Source: Aurelia coerulea (lineage: Eukaryota; Cnidaria; Scyphozoa; Semaeostomeae; Ulmaridae). Taken from it: a stretch of 64,000 nucleotides of DNA. The DNA lies in NCBI GenBank assembly GCA_039566865.1, contig CM076944.1, positions 6,718,501 to 6,782,500 of the forward strand, written 5' to 3'. A program made the translations under genes and the position numbers. Shown here in pieces: positions 23,891 through 35,079 of this stretch (its first letter is position 1; the number at the start of each line of letters is the position of its first letter). The notes below the pieces were generated by a model. It saw nothing but the letters and a program-made list of their open reading frames with translations, was not told the DNA's origin and did no database searches.

Positions 23891-25555
23891 ATGAGGATGA
23901 CACAAGCATTTGGGTTCAGAAGCAAGCGAGTACTGCTGCTGAAAGTCGCATTATGCCTGATGACTTTCTACTGCCTATGCCTGATATTACAGACGTTTGA
24001 AATCCTCAACAGACAAGCAAAGATACAGAAATATCCACTAGAGAATGACATTGTGAAAATACGAGAAATTCGAAAAGTTGGATTACAATTGAACTGGATA
24101 TCATCAAACCAACTCGAAGATAAAGGAACATTACAACTAGACACCCAGACAGTCGAAACAACAAATATCGAGAAAAGCGAGGAAATTCATCAAAATCGCC
24201 ATCAGACTATCATCTCAGATAAGGAAAATAAATCGAACTTAAAATTGAGATTGAATGGCACACTCCCCATTGAGAAACTAAAGACATGGAATCGAGATCT
24301 AATGATAACTGACAAACTGCCCTATAAATCTACGACCCACTCAGAGCAGTCGAAGTACTCAATAAAAGAGGATTTAAAACGGAGGAAAGAAGAGTTAGTA
24401 GCCAAGAGAAGAAAATATATATTTGCCCTGAGATACTACGAGCAATTAGCACGAGCTACTAAAAATTTAATTGCCCTATCGTCATTGGCAAGGCATTTCG
24501 ATCGGGAAATTGTCATGCCGTTTATCAACAACTCCAGAATGAACGGAATCCAATTTAAGACATCGCAAAGAGGACTAATAGGAAAATTCAGCAATCTCAG
24601 CAGATATTTCGATATTACACATTTAAATTCGACCCTGAAAGAACGAGGTTACGCCCCCATGGCCCACTTTAACGACTTTTTGGTGGATTGCAATACTGGT
24701 TTTGATATTGTAATTCATTTCCTTTACAACGACTCGTTTGCATTTAACGATGCTAAAAATTGGTTTGGAATGACCTCGAAATCGTGGAATAATATTCGAT
24801 CGGAGGTTTTCAAGAATGATGGTTTTCGATCATGCGAATTTTTGAGAAAATCCGGGATAGAAAGACTCTTAGGCGGGATTGCGGTTAGAAAGTACATGTG
24901 CGTTGACCCAGAGATGATCTCTACCGCAGAGCACATGGAACGGACCGTTCTCAAAGGCGCGCAATGCGTCGGAATCATACAATGGAAAGGTGGTGGCGAC
25001 AAACGAACGCATTTCCCGTTACCGAAAAGCGTATACGAAGAACTGCGGCCGTCGGAATTTCGCCATAATCCGCGGTTAATTGACATTGCTCGAGACTATA
25101 CTGAAAAATATATAAAATACCCGTTTCTGGCTGTTCACATCCGCGCGGAAAATCAAATGGTTTGGCGCGGAATGGACAAATTCTTGAAATGCACGAACAT
25201 ATTATCGAAGAAAGTATTCAGAAGGAAAGAGGCGTTCAAAATAAAGAATATCTTCCTGGCGACTGATTTACCAAGACATGGATCAGACACATTTCAGAGT
25301 GCGAAATCTCGCGAAAGAGCTCTAGCTGATAGATATGTAACTGACTCTTTGCGAACGCCAATAACGTTTCAACCAGAACTGTATGGGTTATACGATAAGG
25401 GTGAAATAGCAATAATAGAAATGAATATACTAAGCTTTGGGGAATCTTTGTATACGTTAGGAGGAGGGAATTTTCAGGAATGGGTTGTAGATCTTTTTTT
25501 AGTGCACAATGCAGAGGATAGATCGCTTGTACATAAGATATGTACGAATGGGTAA
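23891..25555 (+). CDS. Type II membrane glycosyltransferase resembling protein O-fucosyltransferases
   Basis: A single-exon protein of 554 residues. A short basic N-terminus (RSKR) is followed by one hydrophobic signal anchor (about residues 15-37, VLLLKVALCLMTFYCLCLIL) and a charged stem (about 40-190), the layout of a Golgi type II glycosyltransferase. The C-terminal domain contains an HxR motif (FLAVHIRAENQM, His416/Arg418), an ATD motif (residues 457-459) and a final conserved-looking block with FGESLYTLGGGNFQEW. HxR followed by a C-terminal G/S-rich block is the pattern of GDP-fucose protein O-fucosyltransferases, where the Arg contacts GDP-fucose. The match is by motif order only, so donor and acceptor are inferred. 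The frame upstream of the ATG is not conserved-looking. A polyadenylation signal AATAAA lies at 25651-25656, about 95 bp after the stop. The lack of introns contrasts with STRAD nearby. Confidence 0.72.
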   Translation: MRMTQAFGFRSKRVLLLKVALCLMTFYCLCLILQTFEILNRQAKIQKYPLENDIVKIREIRKVGLQLNWISSNQLEDKGTLQLDTQTVETTNIEKSEEIHQNRHQTIISDKENKSNLKLRLNGTLPIEKLKTWNRDLMITDKLPYKSTTHSEQSKYSIKEDLKRRKEELVAKRRKYIFALRYYEQLARATKNLIALSSLARHFDREIVMPFINNSRMNGIQFKTSQRGLIGKFSNLSRYFDITHLNSTLKERGYAPMAHFNDFLVDCNTGFDIVIHFLYNDSFAFNDAKNWFGMTSKSWNNIRSEVFKNDGFRSCEFLRKSGIERLLGGIAVRKYMCVDPEMISTAEHMERTVLKGAQCVGIIQWKGGGDKRTHFPLPKSVYEELRPSEFRHNPRLIDIARDYTEKYIKYPFLAVHIRAENQMVWRGMDKFLKCTNILSKKVFRRKEAFKIKNIFLATDLPRHGSDTFQSAKSRERALADRYVTDSLRTPITFQPELYGLYDKGEIAIIEMNILSFGESLYTLGGGNFQEWVVDLFLVHNAEDRSLVHKICTNG

Positions 25556-25857
25556 TAGTGTATAGGGAATGGAATATCAGAGTGTCGATTAAAAGATATT
25601 TTGGTTGTGCTTTTTTTTCGAAGCCAGTACTTTATTTTGGTAACGCAATGAATAAAACACCCGCGTGTGAGAACCTATAATTTTGCAAATCAGCCTGGGT
25701 TCTTATACAATGAATACGATGGATTACTTCTTATAAAAAGGGGGGTTTAATTGAACAATTTCAGCCTGTAGGATCTTACAAGCTGTTTGAAAACAATTTG
25801 ATATTACGGGACAACCCGCGCTCGTGACGAAAACCTTGGGTTTTTAATGGCGGCCAG
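25556..25857 (+). other. 3' UTR of the fucosyltransferase-like gene
   Basis: Contains AATAAA at 25651-25656, which would place the mRNA end near 25670-25680. Nothing else is recognised. Confidence 0.5.
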
Positions 25858-25989
25858 TTTCATCAAGTTCAAGTTCAAGTTCAAGTTTTTCATTTTAAAA
25901 TTCCAACTTAAAAATTCCAGCTAACAACAAGTACAAAACTACATTAACAACAGCATCGCAGCTTCTACCATCCATTATCTTTGCTTCTA
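25858..25989 (-). repeat. 5'-truncated retroposon tail with (acttga)n
   Basis: Read on the minus strand it ends 'ggaattttaaaatgaaaa' plus four to five ACTTGA repeats, like the sequence at about 4330-4366. It is probably the 3' end of a LINE or SINE family with a short-repeat tail. It abuts a MITE at 25990. Confidence 0.55.
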
Positions 25990-26536
25990 CCAGGTGTCCC
26001 ATAAAAAAGTACTCCTGTTTAAAAAATCACCAAAAATTGATTATCAAACCTTGGACAAAATTTTATTTTTGAGTTGTTTTTTCAAAGACCCAAAAATATT
26101 CATAGAAGATAAAATGTTTGCTTTTGATACAGCAACGTAGAGAAATAATACGTTGAAAAACCTTATTTTGAGCTATAGTTTTTGAGCAAAATACTCAATC
26201 TTGCCTAAGAGTCAACAATTCAGATTATTTATCATTATTGAAGTCTCCAAGGATGGTGCGCATTTCTTTCCGTTATCTATGACCAAACTAGAAGCTTTAC
26301 AAGCACAAAGAAATTGATCTAGCAATCATCAGTGCTTTTTTGCAGTATGATTCAAAACCAGGTAGCCCTAAAAAGAGCTAAATTCGCTAATTTTTAAACG
26401 AATTACAAGGTCAACTATATCTTGGAAAATAATTTGGTCCTTGATCCACTACACAAAAAAAGAAAATCGAAGATCGGCTGCGTAATCAAATTTTGATGAT
26501 TTTTCAAACAGGAGTACTTTTTTTTGGGACACGCGG
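25990..26536. mobile_element. CCGGGTG-clan MITE, type C (complete)
   Basis: TA-flanked. Ends are ccaggtgtcccataaaaaag and inverse (gggacacgcgg). The arms share 'agtactcctgtttaaaaaat'. 547 bp, and paired with the copy at 54066-54783. Confidence 0.8.
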
Positions 26537-26970
26537 TACGTAAGTTTCATTGCAGTGTTTTCTTGACCATGTCTATGGAATTTCATGGAACATTTGATAT
26601 CCATTAAAACTTGCAGATATTCAGCGTTAGAAAAATAGAACAAATCCTCGACCAAGATTGTCGCAGATACTTTGGATTACTATTCTCTGTGCAAAATCGC
26701 GATTTCGCACGCAGAGCCACGCAGAGCCACGCAGAGAGGACGTTGTACAGCCCCTTTAATCCACTAGGTTCTCGTACGTGGGTGTTTACTGTTTACGGGC
26801 GCACTTCTTCTTCGTCGCTCTTCATTCTAGCGCACCAAATTAAAAATATGCAGATTTGAAAAGAAATATTCATTGGACAGATATTGAAAGTGAATGTTGT
26901 CAATAATAGTTGAGATACCAGCTTAGACCTTTTTTACATATTTATAGTTTGTTTCGTCCAGCTGCATTTA

Positions 26971-27191
26971 CGATCCTGGACAAAATATTTGGAACAAAGC
27001 TATCTTTTTGCTGATCACCTCAGTTCTTCTCACTTTTACATCTTCACCACCCCTTTTTACCCCCGAAACAATGTTGCTTGGCATCTTGAAACTGAAAACA
27101 TCCAAGCAACATCGTATCGGGGGTAAAAGGGGAGTTGTTCATTTGAAATTGTAAAATTTTACGTTGTTCCAATATATTTTGTCCAGGATTG
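26971..27191. mobile_element. Tc1/mariner-like MITE (CGATCCTGGACAAAATAT ends)
   Basis: TA at 26969-26970 and 27192-27193 flank inverted ends cgatcctggacaaaatattt and aatatattttgtccaggattg. Inner inverted blocks 'tttacccccgaaacaatgtt' and 'aacatcgtatcgggggtaaa' complete a hairpin of 221 bp. Confidence 0.85.
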
Positions 27192-27193
27192 TA

Positions 27194-28456
27194 GAATTAG
27201 GCCAGAGTTACAAAGCTGCCAAAGCTGTAAAATGCCAAGAAAGGCACATCAAAAATTATAGAATAGAACTGTACGGCTCAAGATGAGGCTTTTGAAGACA
27301 AGACAAACCATTGACTGTGTTAGCAGCGTAGAATCGTTTCTAAACCGAGTGAATCGATTGCAAAAGTTTATCTTTGAATTTAAAAGCCGAAAAAGAGAAG
27401 TCGCTTTCGCCTTTGACTTCACTCGTTAGAGCATGGGATCGCGTTGTTTGCGTTTTTAACGTTTCTGAGAAATCAATATGCTACTGACAATGGTTTATGA
27501 ATCTAGAACTAACTGGGCAAAAAATCAGATGAAATAGCAAAGTTTAAGTCAACATCTCGACTATAAAACATAATTTCAACATTTGCAATCAGTGAAGTGA
27601 ATAACTTTCCATGGTTCTTCAAACATAGACACTTCCTTGTGTTATTCCTTAAAGAAATCAAAATTAACTTAGACAGTGGGAGAAGAGGCAGTGGAATCAG
27701 CGTCAGTGATGGAAATCCATCATACAGGATACACTACGCTTGCTATTTCCCAAGCCACAAAGAATAAAAGGGAAAAGACTTGGAAAATATCATGTGAAGT
27801 ATTTACTTAAGGAAGTTTTCACCGTTCTAAAGGATGTTTATATCAACTTATCATCCCTGTATCCCTGGGAATTCTAGGAAGGGAAACAACTGCAGGAATT
27901 GGCGAGAATATTGAGTTATCCAGGTTTGTGGTCCGGTGTTAAGGGATCTAGATTCCATACCACTGGGTAGCTATCGCAATTAACGCCGTAACAGAAATGA
28001 TACTTTATAACCGATGTTTAGAGCGATGATAGGCTATCGCCAGTGCTTTAATCATGATAAATGAACAGTGAACAGCTAATAATATTTCCCAGGAACACCG
28101 AACGGGACATATTTAGGAGGGGGGGGGGGGCCAAAACTGCAAATCTGAAAGCAAAGAGAAAAATGATAAGTTTAAATTTAGGCCACTTTCAAGAGGACAG
28201 AGGGTGGGGTGATCATCCCCCCGTGCTCCCCTCTCCAGCGTTCCTGGTTTTCCTTCATTTGTTTGTTCCCTGCTCTTGATTTGGCCTGACGCAACCATTG
28301 CTTAATTGAAATACAGCTGGCTCTCTCGCACCTCTGTTAACGGTCCACCACTACCCATAGAGGTACTGAAGTTTCATAACGGTGAGAACATAGAACATTA
28401 GATCCTTTGGCAATTGGGAGAGTCAACGGAAAAATGATGAAAAAAGTACTGAATAC
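27194..28456. other. No gene recognised
   Basis: Only short frames. There is a G-run at about 28118-28131 and no recognisable coding or repeat family. Confidence 0.4.
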
Positions 28457-28706
28457 CGGGTGAGTCAAAGAAGTGTCGTACAAGTGTAATTCAAAAAATT
28501 ATTATTATTATTATTATCAATTTCTTTACCGTTGGATACATAAAAAATATAGCTAAAAGTAGTCAGCTAATTAATTCCAACGTTAGTTAAAATTTTAAAA
28601 TACAAATGTTACATCAGAAAAAAGGGGATAAAATATTTACAATTCATCGAAAGTATACAGTATAAAGGCATAAAAGTGTATAAAAGCAGATATTCAAATA
28701 TTATCA

Positions 28707-29036
28707 TCATAAAAAGCCCAAGTTCGGAATAAAAACGCGGCATAATTTACATGGGCAATTTTCTCCGTTCCAATTTTTTGATTTTGTTTTAAACTGACAA
28801 AGAGATTCTGAATTTCGTATAGTTAGTGGTAACGTTTTCCACAGCTGTGGACCTTTAAATCGGATGCTTTCTGTTCCGTTGTTGACAGATCTCACCCTAG
28901 GTTGGAAGAATTCGTTATTGTTACGCAAATTGTAATGACTTTCATTTTCGCAGAAAATTTCGTGCATGAATGAAGGGCTCAGGTTATTTTTTGTTTTGTA
29001 CATCTCAGTCATAAGTAACTGCAAGTTCTTTGCATG
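28707..29036 (-). pseudogene. LINE ORF C-terminal segment (frameshifted)
   Basis: Continues the element protein in another frame: NLQLLMTEMYKTKNNLSPSF, HYNLRNN and FKGPQLWKTLPL, which are typical of the region after the reverse transcriptase in this clade. A one-base-type frameshift near 29040 separates it from the main frame. Confidence 0.9.
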
Positions 29037-30547
29037 AATCGTAACGGCACAGTGCAGTCCTTCTCTAATAGCTCACTATAAGTAGATTCAGTATCCTTAT
29101 AAGTAATTCTCAGAGCCCTTTCCTGTATTTTGTTAATTTTTTGGCTGAGCTGCCTGCTGTGAAACATCCAGATTAAAGGACAGTATTGAAACTGACTGGT
29201 AATAAATGCCCTCATGAGTGTTCTTAGTTTGCTCTGACCCATGTAAGGGGATATGCGAGCAAGTGCATAAAGTTTATTGCTAGCCTTTTGACACAATTTG
29301 GAAACATGATTACCGAAGGAAAGTTTGCTATCAATTTGAACTCCGAGTAGCTTCTCTTCGGAGCTATTTACAACATCAGCATTTCCAATCCTAACAGTAA
29401 CAGGATCATCACACCTCTGCCCAAGAACCAAAAGATGGCATTTATCTGCATTTAATTTCATAAAGTTGTCGGTAAACCACTCTAAAGCTACACTACAGTC
29501 ATTTTCAAGCCTATGAGCTATATTGCCCAGGTTCTTATCGCAGGCATAGATTGTAGTATCATCTGCATAATTACATATATCCGAGTTTTGAATGAAGAGT
29601 AGAAGATCATTAATGTATATGTTGAATAACAGAGGCCCTAAGACTGACCCCTGAGGAACACCGCGTGTGACGCTTTTCCAAGAACTAAATGACCCATTTA
29701 CTTTGACTCTTTGTTGTCTATTTGTGAGGTAATCATTAATTAGTGCCAATGCTTCGCGAGAGAAACCGTAGGCGTGCAATTTTGCAATCAAAAGATCGTG
29801 TCTGATGCAATCAAATGCCTTGGACAGATCCATCAATACAGCCCCTGCTTTACCACCTTCATCAAGGCTAATTTTGAATTTTTCTAAGAGCCGTACGAGA
29901 GCATGCTGGGCACTGTAACCTTTTCGAAAACCACAGAGAAGTGATGATAAAAAGGGTGTAATATAAGCAACTATCTGTTTATCCATTATTCTTTCAAACA
30001 TCTTTGAGACCGTAGGTAGAACGCTAATTGGCCTAAAGTTGGTCCTAGAGTTGGTTGGTCCATTCTTGGGAAGAGATGTGACATCCGCACACTTTAGTTC
30101 ATCAGGAAAGGACGAATTTTCTATGCAATCATTAAATATTTTCGTCAGAGGTTCTACACATACATCAGAATTGGATTTAAGAATTTTAGGAGGAATATTT
30201 TTGTGCGTTGTAGCTTTTTTAGGATTTAGATTCCTAACCTCTTTGTCAACAGTATCAGGGGTAACTTTCTGAAAAGTAAAGGAACCAGCATCTTGAAAGC
30301 GACCTTTAATTTTCAGAATGCTAGGATGATTGGAAAACTTATGTACGGCCTCATCAATAGGATCTGTGATTCCCTCTGTTGCATTTTCGTAATTAGAGTT
30401 TTCATTTATGCCAAGGGAATCCGTCACAGTGACGAAAAATTCGTTCATAGTTTCTGCTACCTCAACATCGTTGGAAATAATGGTTTCATCTTCAATCAAC
30501 ACTATTTTATTCTTAGATTGTGATTTGTCCGAGAAAAAAGGTTTCAC
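29009..30547 (-). pseudogene. LINE reverse transcriptase
   Basis: 512 residues of the reverse transcriptase that copies element RNA at the nicked target. The order of motifs is family-typical: ADVTSLPKNGPT, NFRPISVLPTVSKMFERIM, GFRKGYSAQHAL, MDLSKAFDCIRHDLL (catalytic Asp), GVPQGSVLGPLLFNIYINDL and CNYADDTTIY (catalytic YADD). Coding sequence in this frame reaches back to the TAA at 30695. The frame shifts near 29040, and the C-terminal part continues in 29024-28707. Confidence 0.95.
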
Positions 30548-30694
30548 AGTTTTCCAGAATTTCTTATTATCAGTGACAAGTGAGATGTCTAGGTTATTGT
30601 AATAATTTCTTTTTTCCTTCCGAAATAACTTAACACAAGAGTTTCGTTGCTTGCGAAATTTGTTCCAATTTTCAGCAGTTCGATCTTCGTTGAA

Positions 30695-31507
30695 TTAATT
30701 ACGTAATCTAGAACGTAGCATGGACGCTTTACGCAGAGCACGAGTCATAAATGGTTTATCATTTGCCCGGACATATTTTTTCTTAACAGGAGCATGTTTA
30801 TCTTGAACTCTATCAAAAGTAGTTTCAAATGAACTGTAATTCAAGTCCAATGGCTCTATTCTCTCTAATTCCTCTCGAAGATCATTCCTGAAAGCAATCT
30901 CATTATATTTTCTATAATTTCTATAGTTGATTACCGTTGGTCCTTGTTTTGGGAAAGTAGTTTTAAGGATAGTAACAACCATTTTATGGAAATCTGATAT
31001 ATCAGTTTCAACTGTGGTAGTTTGTTGCACGCTCCTGTTTCGGTTTGTCAGTACAAGATCTATACATCTTGGTGTATGAGATTTATAGCACGTTGGTTCC
31101 TTGACAAGATTTTTAAGACTATAAAGGTCCAAGAAATTTTTGAGCTGTTCCTCAGTTTCAGTCATATTAAAATCTCCTATGAACATAAAATTTTCATACG
31201 TTTCACTGTAGTGGTCGATCGCACGACTAAGGTTTTCAAATGAATGATCTTGAGACTGGGTTGGTGGTCGATAAACACTGAAAAGTGCCCATTTCTTTTT
31301 CCTCAAATTTATTTCAAAACTAATGCATTCGATACCATCGGAAAATTTGAAAGACTTTAATTGATGCGAAGGTATATCACTTCGGACATAGACCAGTAAG
31401 CCACCACCATTTGCATTTCTGTCTAATCGAAAGGGAGTTGCAAATCCATCTATGGCAAATTGCCCCGTTGGAAAAGTAGCATCAATTTTTGTTTCGGCAA
31501 TCATCAA
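30695..31507 (-). pseudogene. LINE endonuclease (EEP) domain
   Basis: 270 residues of an exonuclease-endonuclease-phosphatase fold, which nicks target DNA for target-primed reverse transcription. Motifs seen are AETKID (catalytic Glu), SVYRPP, FIGDFNM (catalytic Asp-Phe-Asn), CIDLVLT and DISDFHK (the usual SDH step is SDF-H here). The frame starts upstream at about 31565 without a Met, so the N-terminus is truncated. It ends at a TAA, after which the same frame continues into the reverse transcriptase. Confidence 0.93.
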
Positions 31508-31707
31508 TACATCTAAACTTTGTGAAGTAATTTCTTTGAGTGCATCAAATTTATTAATTAGTTAACATTTCTCCTTGCTCCCAATTTTGCTAACTTTGGG
31601 CATCAGTTACTATTCGAGCAATTCTTCTATTACTAACAGCCCATTGCTAACCATGATCATCCACTTCAATAGATATCGGGATTAGATGCCATGTAAAGGA
31701 GATGGTC

Positions 31708-31888
31708 TTGTTGGGGAGACGAGATACGGTTTGTCCGAGGAAACGTATGTGTCCCCTCGTGCAGTAGGTTAATGCTCATGCGCCCGGCAGAGTTCCAACC
31801 TAAAACGCTACTGCGCATGAGCTTTAACCCACTGCACGGGGGGACATATACGTTTCCTCGTACAAACCGTATCTCATCTCCTCAACAA
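31708..31888. mobile_element. Hairpin MITE (ttgttggggag ends)
   Basis: Nearly perfect inverted arms: acgagatacggtttgtccga against caaaccgtatctcat, and gaggaaacgtatgtgtcccc against ggggacatatacgtttcctc. Both arms meet near 31800. The flanking ggtc on both sides may be a short target duplication. Confidence 0.8.
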
Positions 31889-32004
31889 GGTCTGCTCCAT
31901 AGCTGCAGCAAAAGTTCGCCAGGGGTTCTTTGCGCAGATAATAAGAAAATGCTCAAACCAAGCCTCGATTTGACAGCCTAGAGAATAGATTTCACACCTT
32001 CAAC

Positions 32005-32272
32005 CATGAGCGATAGGACACCCAAGTGTGTATCATTATGAATGTTTTATCAGTAGTGAGCCACCTTAAGTGCAGATCCACCGACGTTTACGCTTGAGGT
32101 GGATCTGCACTTAAGGTGGCTCACTACTGAAAATTTCGAAATCATGAAACAGCGATAAGGTGGCTCACTGCCAAGTAAATATAAGTTAAAAACACACAAA
32201 ACAATTGGTTAAGGTGGCTCGCTATTGAGAAAACTTTCACAGTGATACACACTTGGTGTCCTATCGCTCATG
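32005..32272. mobile_element. Nested foldback with a perfect 32-bp hairpin
   Basis: The outer inverted ends are catgagcgataggacaccca and tggtgtcctatcgctcatg. Inside, 32051-32082 and 32098-32129 are perfect 32-nt complements around a 15-nt loop. The phrase 'aaggtggctcact' recurs further right at about 32159 and 32212, so the hairpin unit is also partly tandem. Confidence 0.85.
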
Positions 32273-32379
32273 CTTCAACGCAGTCGACCACATAATGACT
32301 TTCTCTGTAAAGGCAATTCGCTTTGTCTTTCGGAAACCTGAAGTCCTGCATCAAAAATTTGCCGTTGCTAGAATTCATT

Positions 32380-32513
32380 TAGACTGATGATATGGTCGTA
32401 GTTATCGCTATTGAAATACTGCCGGACGCTCCTAACTAAGAGCGGTCCGGTAAGATCTGGCGTAATAGTCTCGTTTTGGATAGCGATTACTGGGACTCAT
32501 CGTAATCAGTCTA
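32380..32513. mobile_element. TAGACTGAT MITE with 9-bp target duplication
   Basis: Ends TAGACTGATGATATGG and inverse of tagactgattacgatgagt. Exact direct repeats GAATTCATT lie at 32371-32379 and 32514-32522. 134 bp, nearly identical to the copy at 62487. Confidence 0.9.
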
Positions 32514-32522
32514 GAATTCATT

Positions 32523-33063
32523 GCCAAAGCAAAAATTTCTCGAAAACGTTGGGTTAGTACAACGCAAGCTCTTGTCCCTCACTGAGAGATGACTTCCAAT
32601 TGAAAACATAATGAACAATTAGTTGCACTCTCTGAATTCTGATTGTGAGGTTCTCAGTTGCCGGTATGACCAACAATGCGGCACCTTGCGAGCTCGGCCT
32701 CAAATAAACACCATGGTTTATATTCATAGGAAATATAAAATAAACAACCTCAGAAATGCTCAATAAATCGACTTTTTCATTTAGCTGGTTGTTACGAAAA
32801 TGTTATGAAAACATCAGAAACACGCCATTGTTTCCTAGCTGACGGTTTCATTTCAAATTTCATCAAAATTAACCCAAAATGTAATATATGCTAGTTCAAT
32901 TATCGTTGCTTAATTTGTCCTGAATCGAAGAAGGAAGCACAAATTCATAATAGATACGACACAATAAGGTGGGTGTTAATTTTGAATATTTAGGCCCTGT
33001 TTACAGTGTTTACAACCATGCCGGTGCGAAACGACTAGATAGGGCATAAAACTCTGCCGCATT
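32523..33063. other. No gene recognised
   Basis: A 69-codon minus-strand frame (32554-32763) shows no family match. Nothing else is seen. Confidence 0.4.
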
Positions 33064-33475
33064 CACGGGGGGAGGGGGTCTTGGCTACACTTTGGAGAGG
33101 GGTCTGCCGCGAGCATGTTCGAAGTGGTACCGTTGCCTAGACCAATTTCCACAAAAATGATACTCTTGGCTAGAACAATATTGAAAAAATGATACCCTTG
33201 GCTAGATTCATTTCCAACTCCAAGCCTTTCGAGCCACCATATATCTCAACATTTTTAGTTTGAACTTGGAAATCGATTTTTTCATTTACAAAAGGTCGAT
33301 TTGTTTAATTTACTAGTTTATTATCGACAGAAATGGATTGTCAGGATGAAGTTCCTTCTTCCAAAGGGCATATTGAAAATCAAAATACAAATTAGCTGAA
33401 AACATGACCGTTCCCTAGACCAGTATTGCCAAATATGATACCCTTGGCTGGACCTTGCCTGGACCATGTATAACC
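33064..33475. repeat. G-run repeat with 'ttggctagacc' internal units
   Basis: The left end is cacggggggagggggtcttgg, with inside units 'aaaaatgatacccttggctag' as in 12203-12604. No matching C-run right end is present, so it is truncated or rearranged. An unrelated AT-rich stretch interrupts it at about 33215-33400. Confidence 0.65.
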
Positions 33476-33548
33476 AACCAAATCAATCGAAATTCTTTGA
33501 GACGCAAAGGATCATGGTGAAAGTTTGGCGACGTCAAATGTAACTTTT

Positions 33549-33667
33549 TAGACTGATTACATGAGTCTCAGTTTTCCGCATTGAATTGGATGATGGTTAT
33601 GGCCTCAAACTGAGACAGGTCAGATTAATAACAAAGAACGAATACAAGGAATCACGTCATCAGTCTA
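33549..33667. mobile_element. TAGACTGAT MITE, 9-bp target duplication with two mismatches
   Basis: Ends TAGACTGATTACATGAGTCT and tcatcagtcta. Flanks GTAACTTTT and GTATCTTTG match at 7 of 9 positions. 119 bp. Confidence 0.7.
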
Positions 33668-33676
33668 GTATCTTTG

Positions 33677-34365
33677 CAGATCTTGATCGAGTTTGTGCTT
33701 AAACGCAGGGGTTACAACACCCTCTGGCTTAGAAGTACCGCTCCAAAGGTGACTGTAGTTAAAAAACATATTGGTTTTGGTGCGGTAAAAAGATTACTCG
33801 ATTTTCATTATAAGGCGGGCTAATTTTTAACAATTCTCTCTTGTTTTTATCTATATCTGCTAGAGCAGAGATCATTCTGGATTACATGTTCTAAAATAGT
33901 GCCGAAATATTTCTTGGTTACAATTTCATTGCCATGTTGTTATATTGTGGTTTTTACTTTGTCACGGGTATCTTTGATTCCCACTGCAATTCCCTGATCT
34001 TTGTCAATTCGCTTACAAGCATTTTGCGATTTTTAATAAGAAAGTTAGATCTTCTAATAAAAGCAAATATTAATCTCCTGAAATAATATTTTTTATTCGT
34101 AACGGAATTATAAAACAGTGACATTCAGTTCAAAGGTTGCAATAGAAGCAACAATAGTCATACGAGAAATATTTTTGTTTGACTGCAGGATGAGTAAAAA
34201 CAACTTACGTTCTTGGGAAATTGTAGAAAACAATCTAACAGAAAAATCCCAAAGATTCCAGCTTTAATCTACTGTATTGATAAGAGTCTACCTTAAACTT
34301 ACAGACCAATGCTGGGTGTCTTTGTTACTAGTCATGCTGTTACTGACAAGTCATGTTCGTTACTA
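33677..34365. other. No gene recognised
   Basis: AT-rich sequence with short frames only. Nothing recognised. Confidence 0.4.
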
Positions 34366-34622
34366 CCGTAAAAGCTCTTTTAAGCCCCCCTCTCTATTAA
34401 GCCCCCTCACTTATATCAAATGCCAGAGGTTACTAAAGATTTTCCATTTATTGAGCTAAATAAGTTTGCATGTTAATTTTGATATGGTTTGAGATAAAAC
34501 TGTGTCGAATTCATGTATTTAACTCGTAAAATTGTATGTTTCTATCGCAAAATGTGGTGTAAAAGAATTAAAAAGTGTCCAAAATTAAATAAGCCCCCTG
34601 TAGCTTAATAGAGTTTTTACGG
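34366..34622. mobile_element. TA-flanked MITE (CCGTAAAAGCTCTTTTAAGC ends)
   Basis: TA at 34364-34365 and 34623-34624. Ends ccgtaaaagctcttttaagc and inverse (gcttaatagagtttttacgg). The phrase 'aagccccct' lies near both ends. 257 bp, Tc1/mariner or pogo type by target site. Confidence 0.8.
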
Positions 34623-34624
34623 TA

Positions 34625-35079
34625 GTCGTGTTGTTACCAGTGGCAAAAATTCTTCTATCGTTACTAGCCATGATCATATGCGCGCCTATGCAAAGAAAAC
34701 AGATCGAAACCATGCAGAAGAAAATAGATAAGGGACGACTTTCACGATCATCACATGAAAGTTAAATTTAGGGCCGCAGAGGATCATGGGTAGCTATGGG
34801 TCTTTAAGTTATAATATGTTAAAGACCCTAATTTGAACGACATTGCGCTGCTGTAAATTTTCAAAGTGCAGTATAGCTGTATCAAACCGGACGGTATCAC
34901 ACTGGGTAGTCAGATACTGCTGGTGTGCTTCTATGGAGGAGCATTGGAACTAATATGTACCTGCAGCGGAATAATTTCCATAGTTCTGCGGAGCTCCTCC
35001 AAGCAATAAATAATGTTTTCCTCCGCAAAAGAACAAAGCTGTGGGAATCAAGCACAACTGCGGCATCCAACCATCCATG
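34625..35079. other. No gene recognised
   Basis: No coding or repeat family identified with confidence. Confidence 0.35.

Larger units (their letters stand above)
28457..31565 (-). mobile_element. Non-LTR retrotransposon (LINE) with endonuclease and reverse transcriptase, nearly full coding length
   Basis: Minus-strand element running from about 31565 (5', truncated inside the endonuclease) to a 3' tail of about six ATA repeats at 28497-28516. It encodes an apurinic-type endonuclease/exonuclease domain, a reverse transcriptase with the YADD active site, and a C-terminal region. Two visible lesions interrupt the frame: an in-frame TAA at 30695-30697 between the two domains, and a frameshift near 29040 before the C-terminal part. 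The short-repeat tail rather than poly(A), and the domain order, fit CR1/L2/Rex-like clades. Just beyond the tail, 28457-28470 (taccgggtgagtca) is a CCGGGTG-clan MITE terminus. The coding sequence is well preserved, so the copy is fairly young. Confidence 0.95.
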
